Below are positions 7,635 through 15,580 of a DNA stretch of 22,123 nucleotides, in pieces. How positions within the stretch are numbered: the first letter of the stretch is position 1; every line of letters begins with the position of its first letter. This stretch comes from Clostridiales bacterium. Its GTDB lineage: Bacteria > Bacillota > Clostridia > Christensenellales > Pumilibacteraceae. The stretch lies in NCBI GenBank assembly GCA_029069015.1, contig JAIEBL010000202.1:384-22506 (forward strand). The letters are read 5' to 3'. Below the pieces are notes generated by a model that worked only from the letters and a program-made list of their open reading frames with translations, was not told where the DNA came from and did no database searches. A program made the translations under genes and the position numbers.

Positions 7635-8198
7635 ATGACCACGGCAGAGTTTAAGGAAGCAATGAAAAGGAAGGCGTATATCGAGGCGGGGTCCGAACTA
7701 CACCTGCATATGCACGAAATGGCGCAGCGGGCACGCAAGATAACGGCTGAAATGAGTAACGGATACAAAACGCCCGAAGAAATACGCGCACTGTTTTCCG
7801 CACTGATCGGACAAGAGCTGGACGAGGGGTTCGGTTTGTTTCCGCCCTTCAATGCCGATTACGGGCAGAATATAAAAATCGGCAAGCGCGTGTTTATCAA
7901 TTCGGGTTGCTGCTTTCAGGACCAAGGCGGCATCGAAATCGGGGACGACGTGCTGATCGGTCAGCAAGTCGTCATCGCAACGCTCAATCACGACTTAAAC
8001 CCCGAGCAGCGTGCAAGCATGATGCCCGCACCCGTAAAAATCGGAAATCGCGTTTGGGTGGGCGCGCACGCCACCATTCTTGCAGGCGTGCTCGTCGGAG
8101 ACAATTCGGTGATAGCGGCAGGCGCGGTCGTCACAAAGGACGTGCCCGCAAACGTCGTCGTTGCGGGCGTTCCCGCGAAAATCATAAAGCAGTTATAA
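7635..8198 (+). CDS. Maltose/galactoside-type O-acetyltransferase (left-handed beta-helix)
   Basis: This 187-residue protein is a cytoplasmic acetyl-CoA-dependent acetyltransferase of the hexapeptide family. Residues 5-60 resemble the Mac-type helical N-terminal domain. From about residue 78 the hexapeptide repeats [40 protein letters not shown] and [18 protein letters not shown] form the beta-helix. H119 in TLNHDLNP is the expected catalytic base. GAGAGG at 7622-7627 supports ATG 7635. It is the last gene of the LysR-linked operon. The acceptor is probably a sugar or thiogalactoside-like molecule, but specificity cannot be read from sequence. Such genes often accompany aldo/keto reductases and flavodoxins in gut bacteria, without a known reason. 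Confidence 0.9.
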   Translation: MTTAEFKEAMKRKAYIEAGSELHLHMHEMAQRARKITAEMSNGYKTPEEIRALFSALIGQELDEGFGLFPPFNADYGQNIKIGKRVFINSGCCFQDQGGIEIGDDVLIGQQVVIATLNHDLNPEQRASMMPAPVKIGNRVWVGAHATILAGVLVGDNSVIAAGAVVTKDVPANVVVAGVPAKIIKQL

Positions 8199-8236
8199 GA
8201 CCTCGGTGCGTCGTATTGCCATTCTATAAAAAGTCT

Positions 8237-8298
8237 TTGATTTTTTCGTTTTGTAATGGTATACTATGGAAGGAAAGCGCGCAAGAAGATTTTTGCGC
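8237..8298 (+). promoter_or_regulatory. Promoter and 5' hairpin of the second flavin reductase-like gene
   Basis: TTGATT (8237-8242) and TATACT (8260-8265) are 17 bp apart. The leader then contains the hairpin GCGCAA-N8-TTGCGC (8279-8298). Because the promoter lies here, the upstream in-frame start near 8256 is excluded. Confidence 0.75.
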
Positions 8299-8333
8299 AA
8301 AACCAATCAAACAGTATAAAGGAGAATAGAGAA

Positions 8334-8906
8334 ATGTTAAAAGATTTAGGCGTACAGCCGTATACCTTCCCGATGCCCGGTCTGCTAATAGCGCCCGACA
8401 CCGAGGACGGCAGCGTGGACGTGATGAACATGGCGTGGGGTGGCGTATGCGCCGAAAACATGGTGGCGCTCAACATTGACGAGGACAACAAGACTTCGGA
8501 AAACATCAAGCGCACGGGCGCGTTCACGCTCAGCATTGCCGACGTCGACCATATCGAAGCGGCGGACTTTTTCGGCATTGCGTCGTCCAACAAAATGAAA
8601 GACAAGTTCGAGCGCTCGGGATTGCACGCACATAAGAGCACGCGGGTGAACGCACCCGTCGTGGAGGAGTTCCCCTTAACGCTCGAATGCAAAGTAGCGG
8701 AGTGTCAGCACACGGTTTACGGATTTCGCGTGTTAGGCGAAATCCTCAACGTGCTTGCCGATGAAAAGGTGCTTGACGCAAAAGGCAAGGTCGACCCGAC
8801 GAAGCTGCATGCGTTCGTCTTCGACCAATTCCAGAGCGGGTACTACGCGGTGGGCGAAAAGGTCGGGCAGGCTTGGAACACGGGCGCAAAGCTCATGAAA
8901 AAATAA
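8334..8906 (+). CDS. Flavin reductase-like (FMN-binding split-barrel) protein
   Basis: This 190-residue protein starts at ATG 8334 behind AAAGGAG (8318-8324). It fits the flavin reductase-like FMN-binding family. The N-terminus MLKDLGVQPYTFPMPGLLI is followed by VDVMNMAWGGVCAENMVAL, a pattern seen where family members contact flavin. FTLSIADVDHIEAADFFGI and the later FPLTLECKV and YGFRVLGEI are the recurrent split-barrel strands. It has its own promoter and leader hairpin, so it may be regulated apart from the operon upstream. The expected activity is FMN binding and hydride transfer in the cytoplasm; the partner is unknown. It is a distant paralogue of the product at 5504-6040, and the two differ too much to be a recent duplication. 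Confidence 0.88.
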   Translation: MLKDLGVQPYTFPMPGLLIAPDTEDGSVDVMNMAWGGVCAENMVALNIDEDNKTSENIKRTGAFTLSIADVDHIEAADFFGIASSNKMKDKFERSGLHAHKSTRVNAPVVEEFPLTLECKVAECQHTVYGFRVLGEILNVLADEKVLDAKGKVDPTKLHAFVFDQFQSGYYAVGEKVGQAWNTGAKLMKK

Positions 8907-8920
8907 ATCGGATATAAACG

Positions 8921-8963
8921 AAAAGACCGACGGCAGGTAAATCCCGCTGTCGGTCTTTTTTTA
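8921..8963. terminator. Bidirectional terminator between convergent genes
   Basis: AAAGACCGACGGCAGG pairs with CCCGCTGTCGGTCTTT around a TAAAT loop, with two mismatches, flanked by T7 on the plus strand and A-rich sequence on the other side. It serves the gene ending at 8906. Its T-tract overlaps the stop codon of the minus-strand gene ending at 8961. Confidence 0.9.
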
Positions 8964-9443
8964 TTGTTTCATCAGTTCACGTGCTTGCTTACCTGTGATG
9001 TGCTCTATACTGAACTTGATCACGGCAAATGCCGATTTGAATCTTTCGAGCTCGGCGTTTAGCGCTTCATCGTGATCGGGATAATACTTTTCGCCCAACG
9101 CTTTCATGGCGTATAACGCTTCTTCTTCGCTCTGTACGATTTCCGCTTTGCCGAACGCAATCACGCTTTTATAGAAGGTCGTATACTTTTCGGGTTGAAC
9201 GTCGTCTTTGTCGATGACGCAGAAGCTCGCTTTGTCGCAAAAGCGCACGGCGTCGATCTTGTGTCCCGTCTTTGCGCTGTGGAAATAAATCTTGCCGTTC
9301 TCGTATACGTAACTGAGCGGCACGGCGTAGGGGTAGCCGTCTTTGTCCATGAGCGCCAGAACGCCCGAAGTATTGCGCTCTAATATCCGATCGATTTCCG
9401 CCTTTTCGAGCGCTTGCTTTTCTCTTCGCATTTTTTCCGTCAT
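8961..9443 (-). CDS. Pyridoxamine 5'-phosphate oxidase-fold flavoprotein (NimA-like)
   Basis: This 160-residue protein has the FMN-binding split-barrel fold of the PNPOx-like/NimA group. The diagnostic stretch is GYPYAVPLSYVYENGKIYFH followed by SAKTGHKID (residues 36-64), where the family binds flavin. Start ATG 9443 is preceded by AAAGGATAAACT on the minus strand. Relatives include nitroimidazole reductases and general F420/FMN oxidoreductases, so activity on nitro compounds is possible but not proven. Its start codon lies 3 nt after the stop of the upstream membrane-protein gene, so the two form a tight operon transcribed from the promoter near 10449. Confidence 0.88.
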   Translation of the reverse strand: MTEKMRREKQALEKAEIDRILERNTSGVLALMDKDGYPYAVPLSYVYENGKIYFHSAKTGHKIDAVRFCDKASFCVIDKDDVQPEKYTTFYKSVIAFGKAEIVQSEEEALYAMKALGEKYYPDHDEALNAELERFKSAFAVIKFSIEHITGKQARELMKQ

Positions 9444-9446
9444 AGT

Positions 9447-10442
9447 TTATCCTTTTGCACGTTCTGCATCAAGTTCGTTTTGCGTGTCGCTGTTGTTACT
9501 TTGCTCATTCGTTTCCTGTTCTTGCTTTAACGCTTTGATACGCAAGGTTGCTCTTACGATCATATACACGCCGATCGCAATCGTCAGCGCACAAACGATC
9601 GCGCCCGTAATTGCGTTCATCTTTATGGTATTTATATCGCCTATGCTACCAAATTCGCGGAACATTGCCGTCTGTAAAGCAAGTATAGATACGAAAGCGT
9701 CGGCAAGTTTTACGTTTTTGATCGCTTTTACCGTCATCAAATGATTGCGGCGTTCTTTGATAAGACTGTAAACCGCCGTTATTATTTTGAAAAATGCGTA
9801 AATCGCATAGACGTAGATCGTAATGCCCGTATGCTCGAACGAATCGCCCGCGCGTACCATTTGCATAATGGCAAAGGACAAGCAAACAGGCAACAGAAAC
9901 AACATCACGCCGCAAGCGCGGTATAGCTTTCCGTCGTATACGCATAGTTGCGTTTCGGATTGCCCGTTACCTTCGGCACGTTTTCTTCTGCCGTAATGGA
10001 TAAGGATACTGCTACGAAGTACGATCAGTACGACGTAATACGCGGCTAATGCACCGAACCAGATCGAGCGTATGACGATGGCGATCGAGCCGTTGTATAC
10101 GGCGAACGCAAACGTAACGAAAATCGAACCTGCCGTAAGCACCAAAGTCGTAAAGCCGTATTCGTTGAACATACGGTCAAGGCGCGGATGCTTTTCCGCC
10201 CATTTCAGTATGCCCGCCTTGGCTTTGGGATAAAGGTGGACGATCCCGAAAATCGAATAACTTAACGTTACCCCCATAATTGCGAGCAGAACGTAGCCCC
10301 AAGTCATATAAGCGGACAATTCGGGTTGCGTCATGATCAGCGTGCCGCCGACGGTAGCGCCTATCGCGATAAGCACAACGGGCAGTAAAAAATACCACTT
10401 CGGATTGCCGAGCCGAGATGCGATTTTCTTAAAAACAGCCAT
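9447..10442 (-). CDS. Polytopic membrane protein of unknown function
   Basis: This is a 331-residue protein with about eight hydrophobic spans, near residues 17-37, 46-68, 98-119, 123-145, 178-199, 209-230, 246-265 and 275-299. A polar Gln/Glu/Asn-rich cytoplasmic tail of about 30 residues follows. Loops contain KAGILKWAEKHPRLDRM and a basic RRKRAEG. I do not recognise the family and assign no function. The start ATG 10442 has no Shine-Dalgarno, and the -10 box ends only six nt before it, which suggests a leaderless transcript. The PNPOx-like gene follows after 3 nt. The divergent partner is the ABC operon at 10611, and the shared intergenic region carries the AAACCGA operator. Confidence 0.8.
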   Translation of the reverse strand: MAVFKKIASRLGNPKWYFLLPVVLIAIGATVGGTLIMTQPELSAYMTWGYVLLAIMGVTLSYSIFGIVHLYPKAKAGILKWAEKHPRLDRMFNEYGFTTLVLTAGSIFVTFAFAVYNGSIAIVIRSIWFGALAAYYVVLIVLRSSILIHYGRRKRAEGNGQSETQLCVYDGKLYRACGVMLFLLPVCLSFAIMQMVRAGDSFEHTGITIYVYAIYAFFKIITAVYSLIKERRNHLMTVKAIKNVKLADAFVSILALQTAMFREFGSIGDINTIKMNAITGAIVCALTIAIGVYMIVRATLRIKALKQEQETNEQSNNSDTQNELDAERAKG

Positions 10443-10448
10443 ACGATT

Positions 10449-10477
10449 ATTGTACTAAAAATTTTGCGGGAAATCAA
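10449..10477 (-). promoter_or_regulatory. Promoter of the minus-strand membrane protein operon
   Basis: Read on the minus strand, TTGATT (10472-10477) and TACAAT (10449-10454) are 17 bp apart. The start point would fall at or next to the ATG at 10442. Confidence 0.75.
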
Positions 10478-10481
10478 TCAG

Positions 10482-10538
10482 AAACCGACAGTTTTCCGTT
10501 TTTGTGTTGTGGTGTTTTCTGTAAATTTTTATTACACT
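10482..10538 (+). promoter_or_regulatory. Shared operator/promoter element, copy 1 (ABC operon A)
   Basis: The inverted repeat AAACCGA (10482-10488), N6, TCCGTTT (10495-10501) has one mismatch. It is followed by TTGTGTTGTGGTG and a -10 TACACT (10533-10538) exactly 51 bp from the repeat start. No good -35 box is present. It is homologous to the elements at 14254 and 17155. Confidence 0.75.
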
Positions 10539-10610
10539 GTATACGTAAGCGAACGGGCGTGGAAAATCACGAGCGCAAAGCTTACGCGAACGAAGAAACA
10601 GGAGGTAATT

Positions 10611-11826
<1,216 letters not shown>

Positions 11827-11834
<8 letters not shown>

Positions 11835-12732
11835 TGCGATCGAAGTTAAAAATCTGACGAAAGATTACGGCAAAGGGCGGGGGATTTTCGACTTTTCGTT
11901 CAACGTAAAAGAGGGCGAAGTATTCGGGCTCGTAGGCACGAACGGAAGCGGCAAGACCACCACCATACGCCACATGATGGGCTTTTTGAAGGGCGACACG
12001 GGGAGCGTAGCTTTACGCGGCATGGACGCGTGGAAGCAGGCGGCGGAGATCAAAAAGTTCGTCGGCTACGTCCCCGGGCAGATCGACTTTCCCGACGTGG
12101 GCAACGGCGTTTCGTTCTTGAAGATACAGGCGGAGCTGTTGGGGCTGACGGACTTTACGTACATGAACGACCTCATCAACCGTCTGAAAATCGACATCAC
12201 CGCGCCCCTTCGCCGCATGAGCAAGGGCATGAAGCAGAAGATGGCGCTCGTCGCGGCGTTTATGGCGCAACCGCAGATCTATCTGCTCGACGAGCCGTCC
12301 ACGGGTCTCGATCCGCTTATGCGCGACGCCATGGTGGAGATCATTCTCGAGCAGAAGGCGCAGGGCAAAACGGTGTTTATGTCCAGCCACGTCTTTAAAG
12401 AACTCGAAGACACGTGCGACAGCATAATGTTCATTCACGACGGTAAAATCGTAAACACGGTCAGTAGAGAGCAGTTTGCACTCGACCCGCACGAAACCTA
12501 TACGATCGCGTTCGGCGACGCCGCGGGCTACGAAAAATATTGCAAGGCGGCGGGCGACACGGTGATAAACAAAAACCAAGAAAAGCGCGAAATCACCGTC
12601 AATATCGCGGTAAAAAACATCAACGCGTTTTTGAAAGAACTGTCGGCGTACGGCATTGCGGGCTTCTCGCACGAACCGTACACGCTCGAAAAATACTATC
12701 TGGAAAACATTGAAACCACGGAGGTAAAATAA
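11827..12732 (+). CDS. ABC transporter ATP-binding protein (BcrA/DrrA-like)
   Basis: This is a 301-residue soluble ATPase of the antibiotic/lantibiotic exporter group. Walker A is GTNGSGKTT (37-45). The segment VGYVPGQID (79-87) occupies the Q-loop. The signature is MSKGMKQKMAL (131-141), Walker B YLLDEPSTGLD (152-162) and the H-loop histidine is 188. It shares an 8-nt overlap with the preceding ATPase gene and about the same domain order, so the two are diverged paralogues. Two non-identical ATPases with one permease fit a heterodimeric nucleotide-binding pair. The normal signature here, against the altered one upstream, suggests unequal catalytic sites; that part is inference. Confidence 0.9.
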
Positions 12733-12733
12733 C

Positions 12734-13504
12734 ATGTTCAGTCTTCCTTTGTTCAAACAGACCGTAAAAGCGAATTGGGTAATGTTCGCGGTCATGGGCG
12801 CGCTGATGGCGATCTTCCTTGCGCAGTTCGCCGGCATGGAAATGACGCAGTCGCTTCTGCTCCTCATTTACTACGGCATGATCGGCTTGATCCTTCCCAC
12901 CATTTATATCCTGATCAGCTCGAACAAGCTGCTCGCGGGGCAGGTGGATAAGGGCTCTATGGCGTACGTGCTTTCCACGCCCAAACGCCGTATCACCGTG
13001 TGCCTCACGCAGATCATCTATCAGGTGGGCACGGTCGTTATCATGTTTGCCGTGACGACGGTCGCGCACCTTATCGTAAACGCCGCCATGCCGCTTGACC
13101 TTGCGTCCGCCGCCGCCGTTCTGAAAATCAACGTCATCGGCACGCTCTCTGCAAAGCAGATTGTGCTCATGAACCTGACGTCGTGCGCGTCCTGCCTTGC
13201 GCTCTCCGGTCTTTGCTATATGTTCTCGGGCATCTTCAACCTTTCCAAATTTTCTTCGGGTTGCAGCGGTATCGTGTGCGGCGTGTCGATCCTGGGTTCG
13301 CTCTTCGGTATGTTCGGCTCGATGCTCAACGTCGACGCACTCGCGCTCTTTAAGTACGTGTCGGTATACTCGTTTTTCGACGTAGAAGGCATTCTGACGG
13401 GCACTTCGACTTGGATCGTACTTTTTATCGTCGCACTGTGCATCAGCGTTATAGCCTACGTGGTGGGCACGTTACGCTTCTGCAAAAAAGACTTGCCTCT
13501 CTAA
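12734..13504 (+). CDS. ABC-2 type permease
   Basis: This is a 256-residue integral membrane protein with six likely spans (around 14-34, 39-67, 98-121, 145-170, 180-200 and 228-248). It carries the extended GQVDKGSMAYVLSTPKRR loop (69-86) typical of ABC-2 permeases such as bacitracin or lantibiotic exporters. GGAGG at 12720-12724 overlaps the end of the upstream ATPase gene. It is the last gene of operon A and the only permease in it. The substrate is unknown. The regulatory element shared with a cardiolipin synthase operon and a lantibiotic-immunity-like transporter suggests an envelope-active compound. Confidence 0.88.
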   Translation: MFSLPLFKQTVKANWVMFAVMGALMAIFLAQFAGMEMTQSLLLLIYYGMIGLILPTIYILISSNKLLAGQVDKGSMAYVLSTPKRRITVCLTQIIYQVGTVVIMFAVTTVAHLIVNAAMPLDLASAAAVLKINVIGTLSAKQIVLMNLTSCASCLALSGLCYMFSGIFNLSKFSSGCSGIVCGVSILGSLFGMFGSMLNVDALALFKYVSVYSFFDVEGILTGTSTWIVLFIVALCISVIAYVVGTLRFCKKDLPL

Positions 13505-13537
13505 AACATAGTACGCCTAGGGCACAATTAAAAAACG

Positions 13538-13575
13538 AAGGTCGGCAGTTCCGAAACGGAACGACCGACCTTTTT
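13538..13575. terminator. Bidirectional terminator between operon A and the TetR gene
   Basis: AAGGTCGG-ca-GTTCCG pairs with CGGAAC-ga-CCGACCTT around an AAA loop. T5 follows on the plus strand, and CGTTTTTT follows on the minus strand. It lies between convergent genes. Confidence 0.92.
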
Positions 13576-13597
13576 CGATGTCGTAAAATGCGGTTTG

Positions 13598-14191
13598 TTA
13601 AGGGCGGCTGTTGGCGCGTATGCACGTCATCAGAATTTCGCAGATAAACAGAATATCGTCTTCGCAGTCGTTTCGCACCCACTCGTTGATAACGGCGTCG
13701 ACCCCTTTGAGGAAAAACTTTTGCATATAGTAAATCAGCTTTTTGTCGGTCACGCCGTGCTTTGCGTAGATAGGGACGAACAGGTTTTCGATGATGTAAT
13801 CGTCCATTTTGCTTGCTTCGAACGTGCGGGCATTTTCGGCGTAGATCTTAAAAAGCCGTTTGTGCGCCTGTATGTATTTTAAGTAGGGCAGCAGGTATTT
13901 GGGCGTGGCAAAGTTCAGGTCGTCTTTGCTTAAGCTTCGCATATCCGAAAGGTCCACGGGATCGTCGAACGTGCATTCGTTCAGAAAATTGGCTACGAGG
14001 CTCTGATACGTTCCTTGCAACAATTCGTAGGTGTTGTCGTAGTGTGCGTAAAAGGTGGAGCGGTTGACGCCCGCCTCCTTGCAGATATCCATTATGCTAA
14101 TCTCTTGGAAATCCTTGCTTTCGAGAAGCGTAACGAGTGCGCTCCCCATCTTGGCTGCCGTGTTCTGAAATTTGGATTCCGATCGGTTCAT
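13598..14191 (-). CDS. TetR-family transcriptional regulator
   Basis: This is a 197-residue regulator starting at ATG 14191 on the minus strand. An in-frame TTG at 14218 would add nine residues but is too close to the promoter to be likely. The N-terminal helix-turn-helix is clear: SALVTLLESKDFQEISIMDI, then CKEAGVNRSTFYAHYDN (residues about 18-53). The C-terminal helical domain (about 80-195) should bind a ligand and dimerise. It is divergent from operon B, and the intergenic space contains copy 2 of the AAACCGA inverted repeat. The same element precedes operons A and C, so this protein is the best candidate for a common regulator, and possibly regulates itself. The operator lies upstream of the -35 positions, which would fit activation as well as repression. 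Confidence 0.9.
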   Translation of the reverse strand: MNRSESKFQNTAAKMGSALVTLLESKDFQEISIMDICKEAGVNRSTFYAHYDNTYELLQGTYQSLVANFLNECTFDDPVDLSDMRSLSKDDLNFATPKYLLPYLKYIQAHKRLFKIYAENARTFEASKMDDYIIENLFVPIYAKHGVTDKKLIYYMQKFFLKGVDAVINEWVRNDCEDDILFICEILMTCIRANSRP

Positions 14192-14220
14192 CGTCCACCG
14201 CCTGTAAAATCGATACAACT

Positions 14221-14249
14221 ACTATACCAAACTTTTTGCAAAAACGCAA
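14221..14249 (-). promoter_or_regulatory. Promoter of the TetR gene
   Basis: On the minus strand TTGCGT (14244-14249) and TATAGT (14221-14226) are 17 bp apart, giving a leader of about 23 nt to ATG 14191. The -35 box ends 5 bp from the operator. Confidence 0.75.
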
Positions 14250-14253
14250 TCAG

Positions 14254-14310
14254 AAACCGACACTTTTCGGTTTTTGTGTGGTGGCGCTTTTTGAAAAAGT
14301 GAGGTAAACT
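14254..14310 (+). promoter_or_regulatory. Shared operator/promoter element, copy 2 (operon B)
   Basis: A perfect inverted repeat AAACCGA (14254-14260), CACTTT, TCGGTTT (14267-14273) is followed by TTGTGTGGTGGCGCTT and a -10 TAAACT (14305-14310), 51 bp from the repeat start. From the CAG at 14251, 34 consecutive bases are identical to copy 3. Confidence 0.8.
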
Positions 14311-14344
14311 GTATTTGTAAGCAGGCGAAATAGCGGAGGATAGT

Positions 14345-15016
14345 ATGGAAAACGAAAACAAACAAAACGAAACGGAAGCCATTACCGCGGAAGAATTTCA
14401 AGCGTTTTTATCGGCGACGGGCGAGGAGCAGTGGAACATTCTGCTTGCCCACGCCGAAAAGAATAAAAAAATCATTCAGATAAGGAGATTGAAAACCATG
14501 GAACAGTACAACGACCACCACTACGAGGAAATCAGCAAGCAATTCGAGGAATTCTGCCACACCAAAGGCATCGGCGCAAAGTTCAAGCTCGCCTTTGCGA
14601 ACATGGCGGAAAGCACGCGCAAACAAGCAGCAGCAGACAAAGCGCGGCTCGAAGAAGTCAAGCGGCAGTCGGCGGAAGCAAACCCCGAATTTACGGAGTT
14701 CTTGCACACGAAAGGGTTCAAGGCGAAAGTGAAACTCATTATCGCAAACCTCAAAAAGGGTTGCAAAGAAGCGCGCCAAAAAACGGCGGCCGCCGTGGAC
14801 AGAGTGTCGGCACAGACGAAAGCGAACATTACGCGGGCGCAAGAGAACGTATACAGAACGACCGCAGGGTACGGCGCGGTAGGTGGCGCAAAGCTTCAAG
14901 ACGCCTCCGACTATTCCGCCGACGAGCTTACGCGCGAGTTCAACGCCTTCTTAAAAGCCCAAGGGCTTGACGGCAAGTACGCGGTCGAAGTGACGGGTGA
15001 AGAAAGTGAAGACTGA
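14345..15016 (+). CDS. Protein of unknown function with four EFxxFLxxxG repeats
   Basis: This is a 223-residue soluble, Ala/Lys/Glu-rich, helical protein that I do not recognise. It contains four related units: EFQAFLSATGEEQWNILLAH (17-36), QFEEFCHTKGIGAKFKLAFA (66-85), EFTEFLHTKGFKAKVKLIIA (115-134) and EFNAFLKAQGLDGKYAVEV (198-216). The middle two are closest, sharing HTKG, AK and KL. The start ATG 14345 follows GGAGG at 14335-14339. An in-frame ATG at 14498 (MEQYNDHH) has its own AAGGAG at 14482-14487, so a shorter 172-residue form or a fusion of two former genes is possible. There is no signal peptide. It is the first gene of operon B, under the shared operator, ahead of an acetyltransferase and a cardiolipin synthase. 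Confidence 0.8.
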   Translation: MENENKQNETEAITAEEFQAFLSATGEEQWNILLAHAEKNKKIIQIRRLKTMEQYNDHHYEEISKQFEEFCHTKGIGAKFKLAFANMAESTRKQAAADKARLEEVKRQSAEANPEFTEFLHTKGFKAKVKLIIANLKKGCKEARQKTAAAVDRVSAQTKANITRAQENVYRTTAGYGAVGGAKLQDASDYSADELTREFNAFLKAQGLDGKYAVEVTGEESED

Positions 15017-15566
15017 ACTTGAAAAAGCGCTTTCGGGTGAATCGTTCAGTCGCAGGGACGCGGAAGTCATTGCTTTTCAGACGAACGTCAAAGAGCTTCT
15101 GTACGACTTCAACCACGCAAGACCGAGCGATCCCAAACGCGCCGAAATCGTCAGAGAACTCGTTACGGGCTACAATCAATACGTTTTTATCGAGGACGGC
15201 TTTCATTGCGTGTTCGGCAAGAACGTTCACTTTGAGGGAACGGCAATGATCAACTTTAACTGCACGTTCCTCGATAGCAACATTATCACGATAGGGCATT
15301 GCGCGCTGATCGGTCCGAACTGCAATATTATCTGCACGAACCACACGCTTGACGCGGACGAACGGCTCAGAGGCGGCTTCTATGATAAACCCGTCACGAT
15401 CGGTGCAAAAACGTGGCTGGGCGCAAACGTAACGGTGTTGCCCGGGGTGACGATCGGAGAGGGCGCAGTCATCGGCGCGGGCTCGGTCGTCACGAAAGAT
15501 ATTCCGCCCTATACCGTGGCGGTGGGCAATCCCTGCAAGGTCGTCAAAGAAATTCCCCACAAATAA
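14997..15566 (+). CDS. Maltose/galactoside-type O-acetyltransferase
   Basis: This 189-residue left-handed beta-helix acetyltransferase starts at GTG 14997; GTG 15006 is an alternative. It overlaps the preceding gene by 20 nt and lacks a strong ribosome site, which points to translational coupling. Residues 6-65 form the Mac-type helical domain. Hexapeptide repeats run through CVFGKNVHFEG, ITIGHCALIGPNC, VTIGAKTWLGANVTVLPG and VTIGEGAVIGAGSVVTKD. H116 in CTNHTLD is the expected catalytic histidine. It should transfer acetyl from acetyl-CoA to a hydroxyl of a sugar or glycan precursor. Between an unknown repeat protein and a cardiolipin synthase it may modify an envelope molecule, but this rests on context. 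It is a distant paralogue of the enzyme at 7635. Confidence 0.88.
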   Translation: MKKVKTELEKALSGESFSRRDAEVIAFQTNVKELLYDFNHARPSDPKRAEIVRELVTGYNQYVFIEDGFHCVFGKNVHFEGTAMINFNCTFLDSNIITIGHCALIGPNCNIICTNHTLDADERLRGGFYDKPVTIGAKTWLGANVTVLPGVTIGEGAVIGAGSVVTKDIPPYTVAVGNPCKVVKEIPHK

Positions 15567-15580
15567 TTTCGGGAGCACCT

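Noticed and set aside
6101..7852. Long antisense open frame across the lipoprotein gene
   Set aside because: It mirrors codon bias of the plus-strand gene, is rich in Arg and His with no recognisable domain, and lacks a ribosome site. The plus-strand product has clear domains.
8256..8333. Longer N-terminus for the flavin reductase-like protein
   Set aside because: The -10 box lies at 8260-8265, so this region is mostly untranscribed promoter and leader; a good ribosome site precedes ATG 8334.
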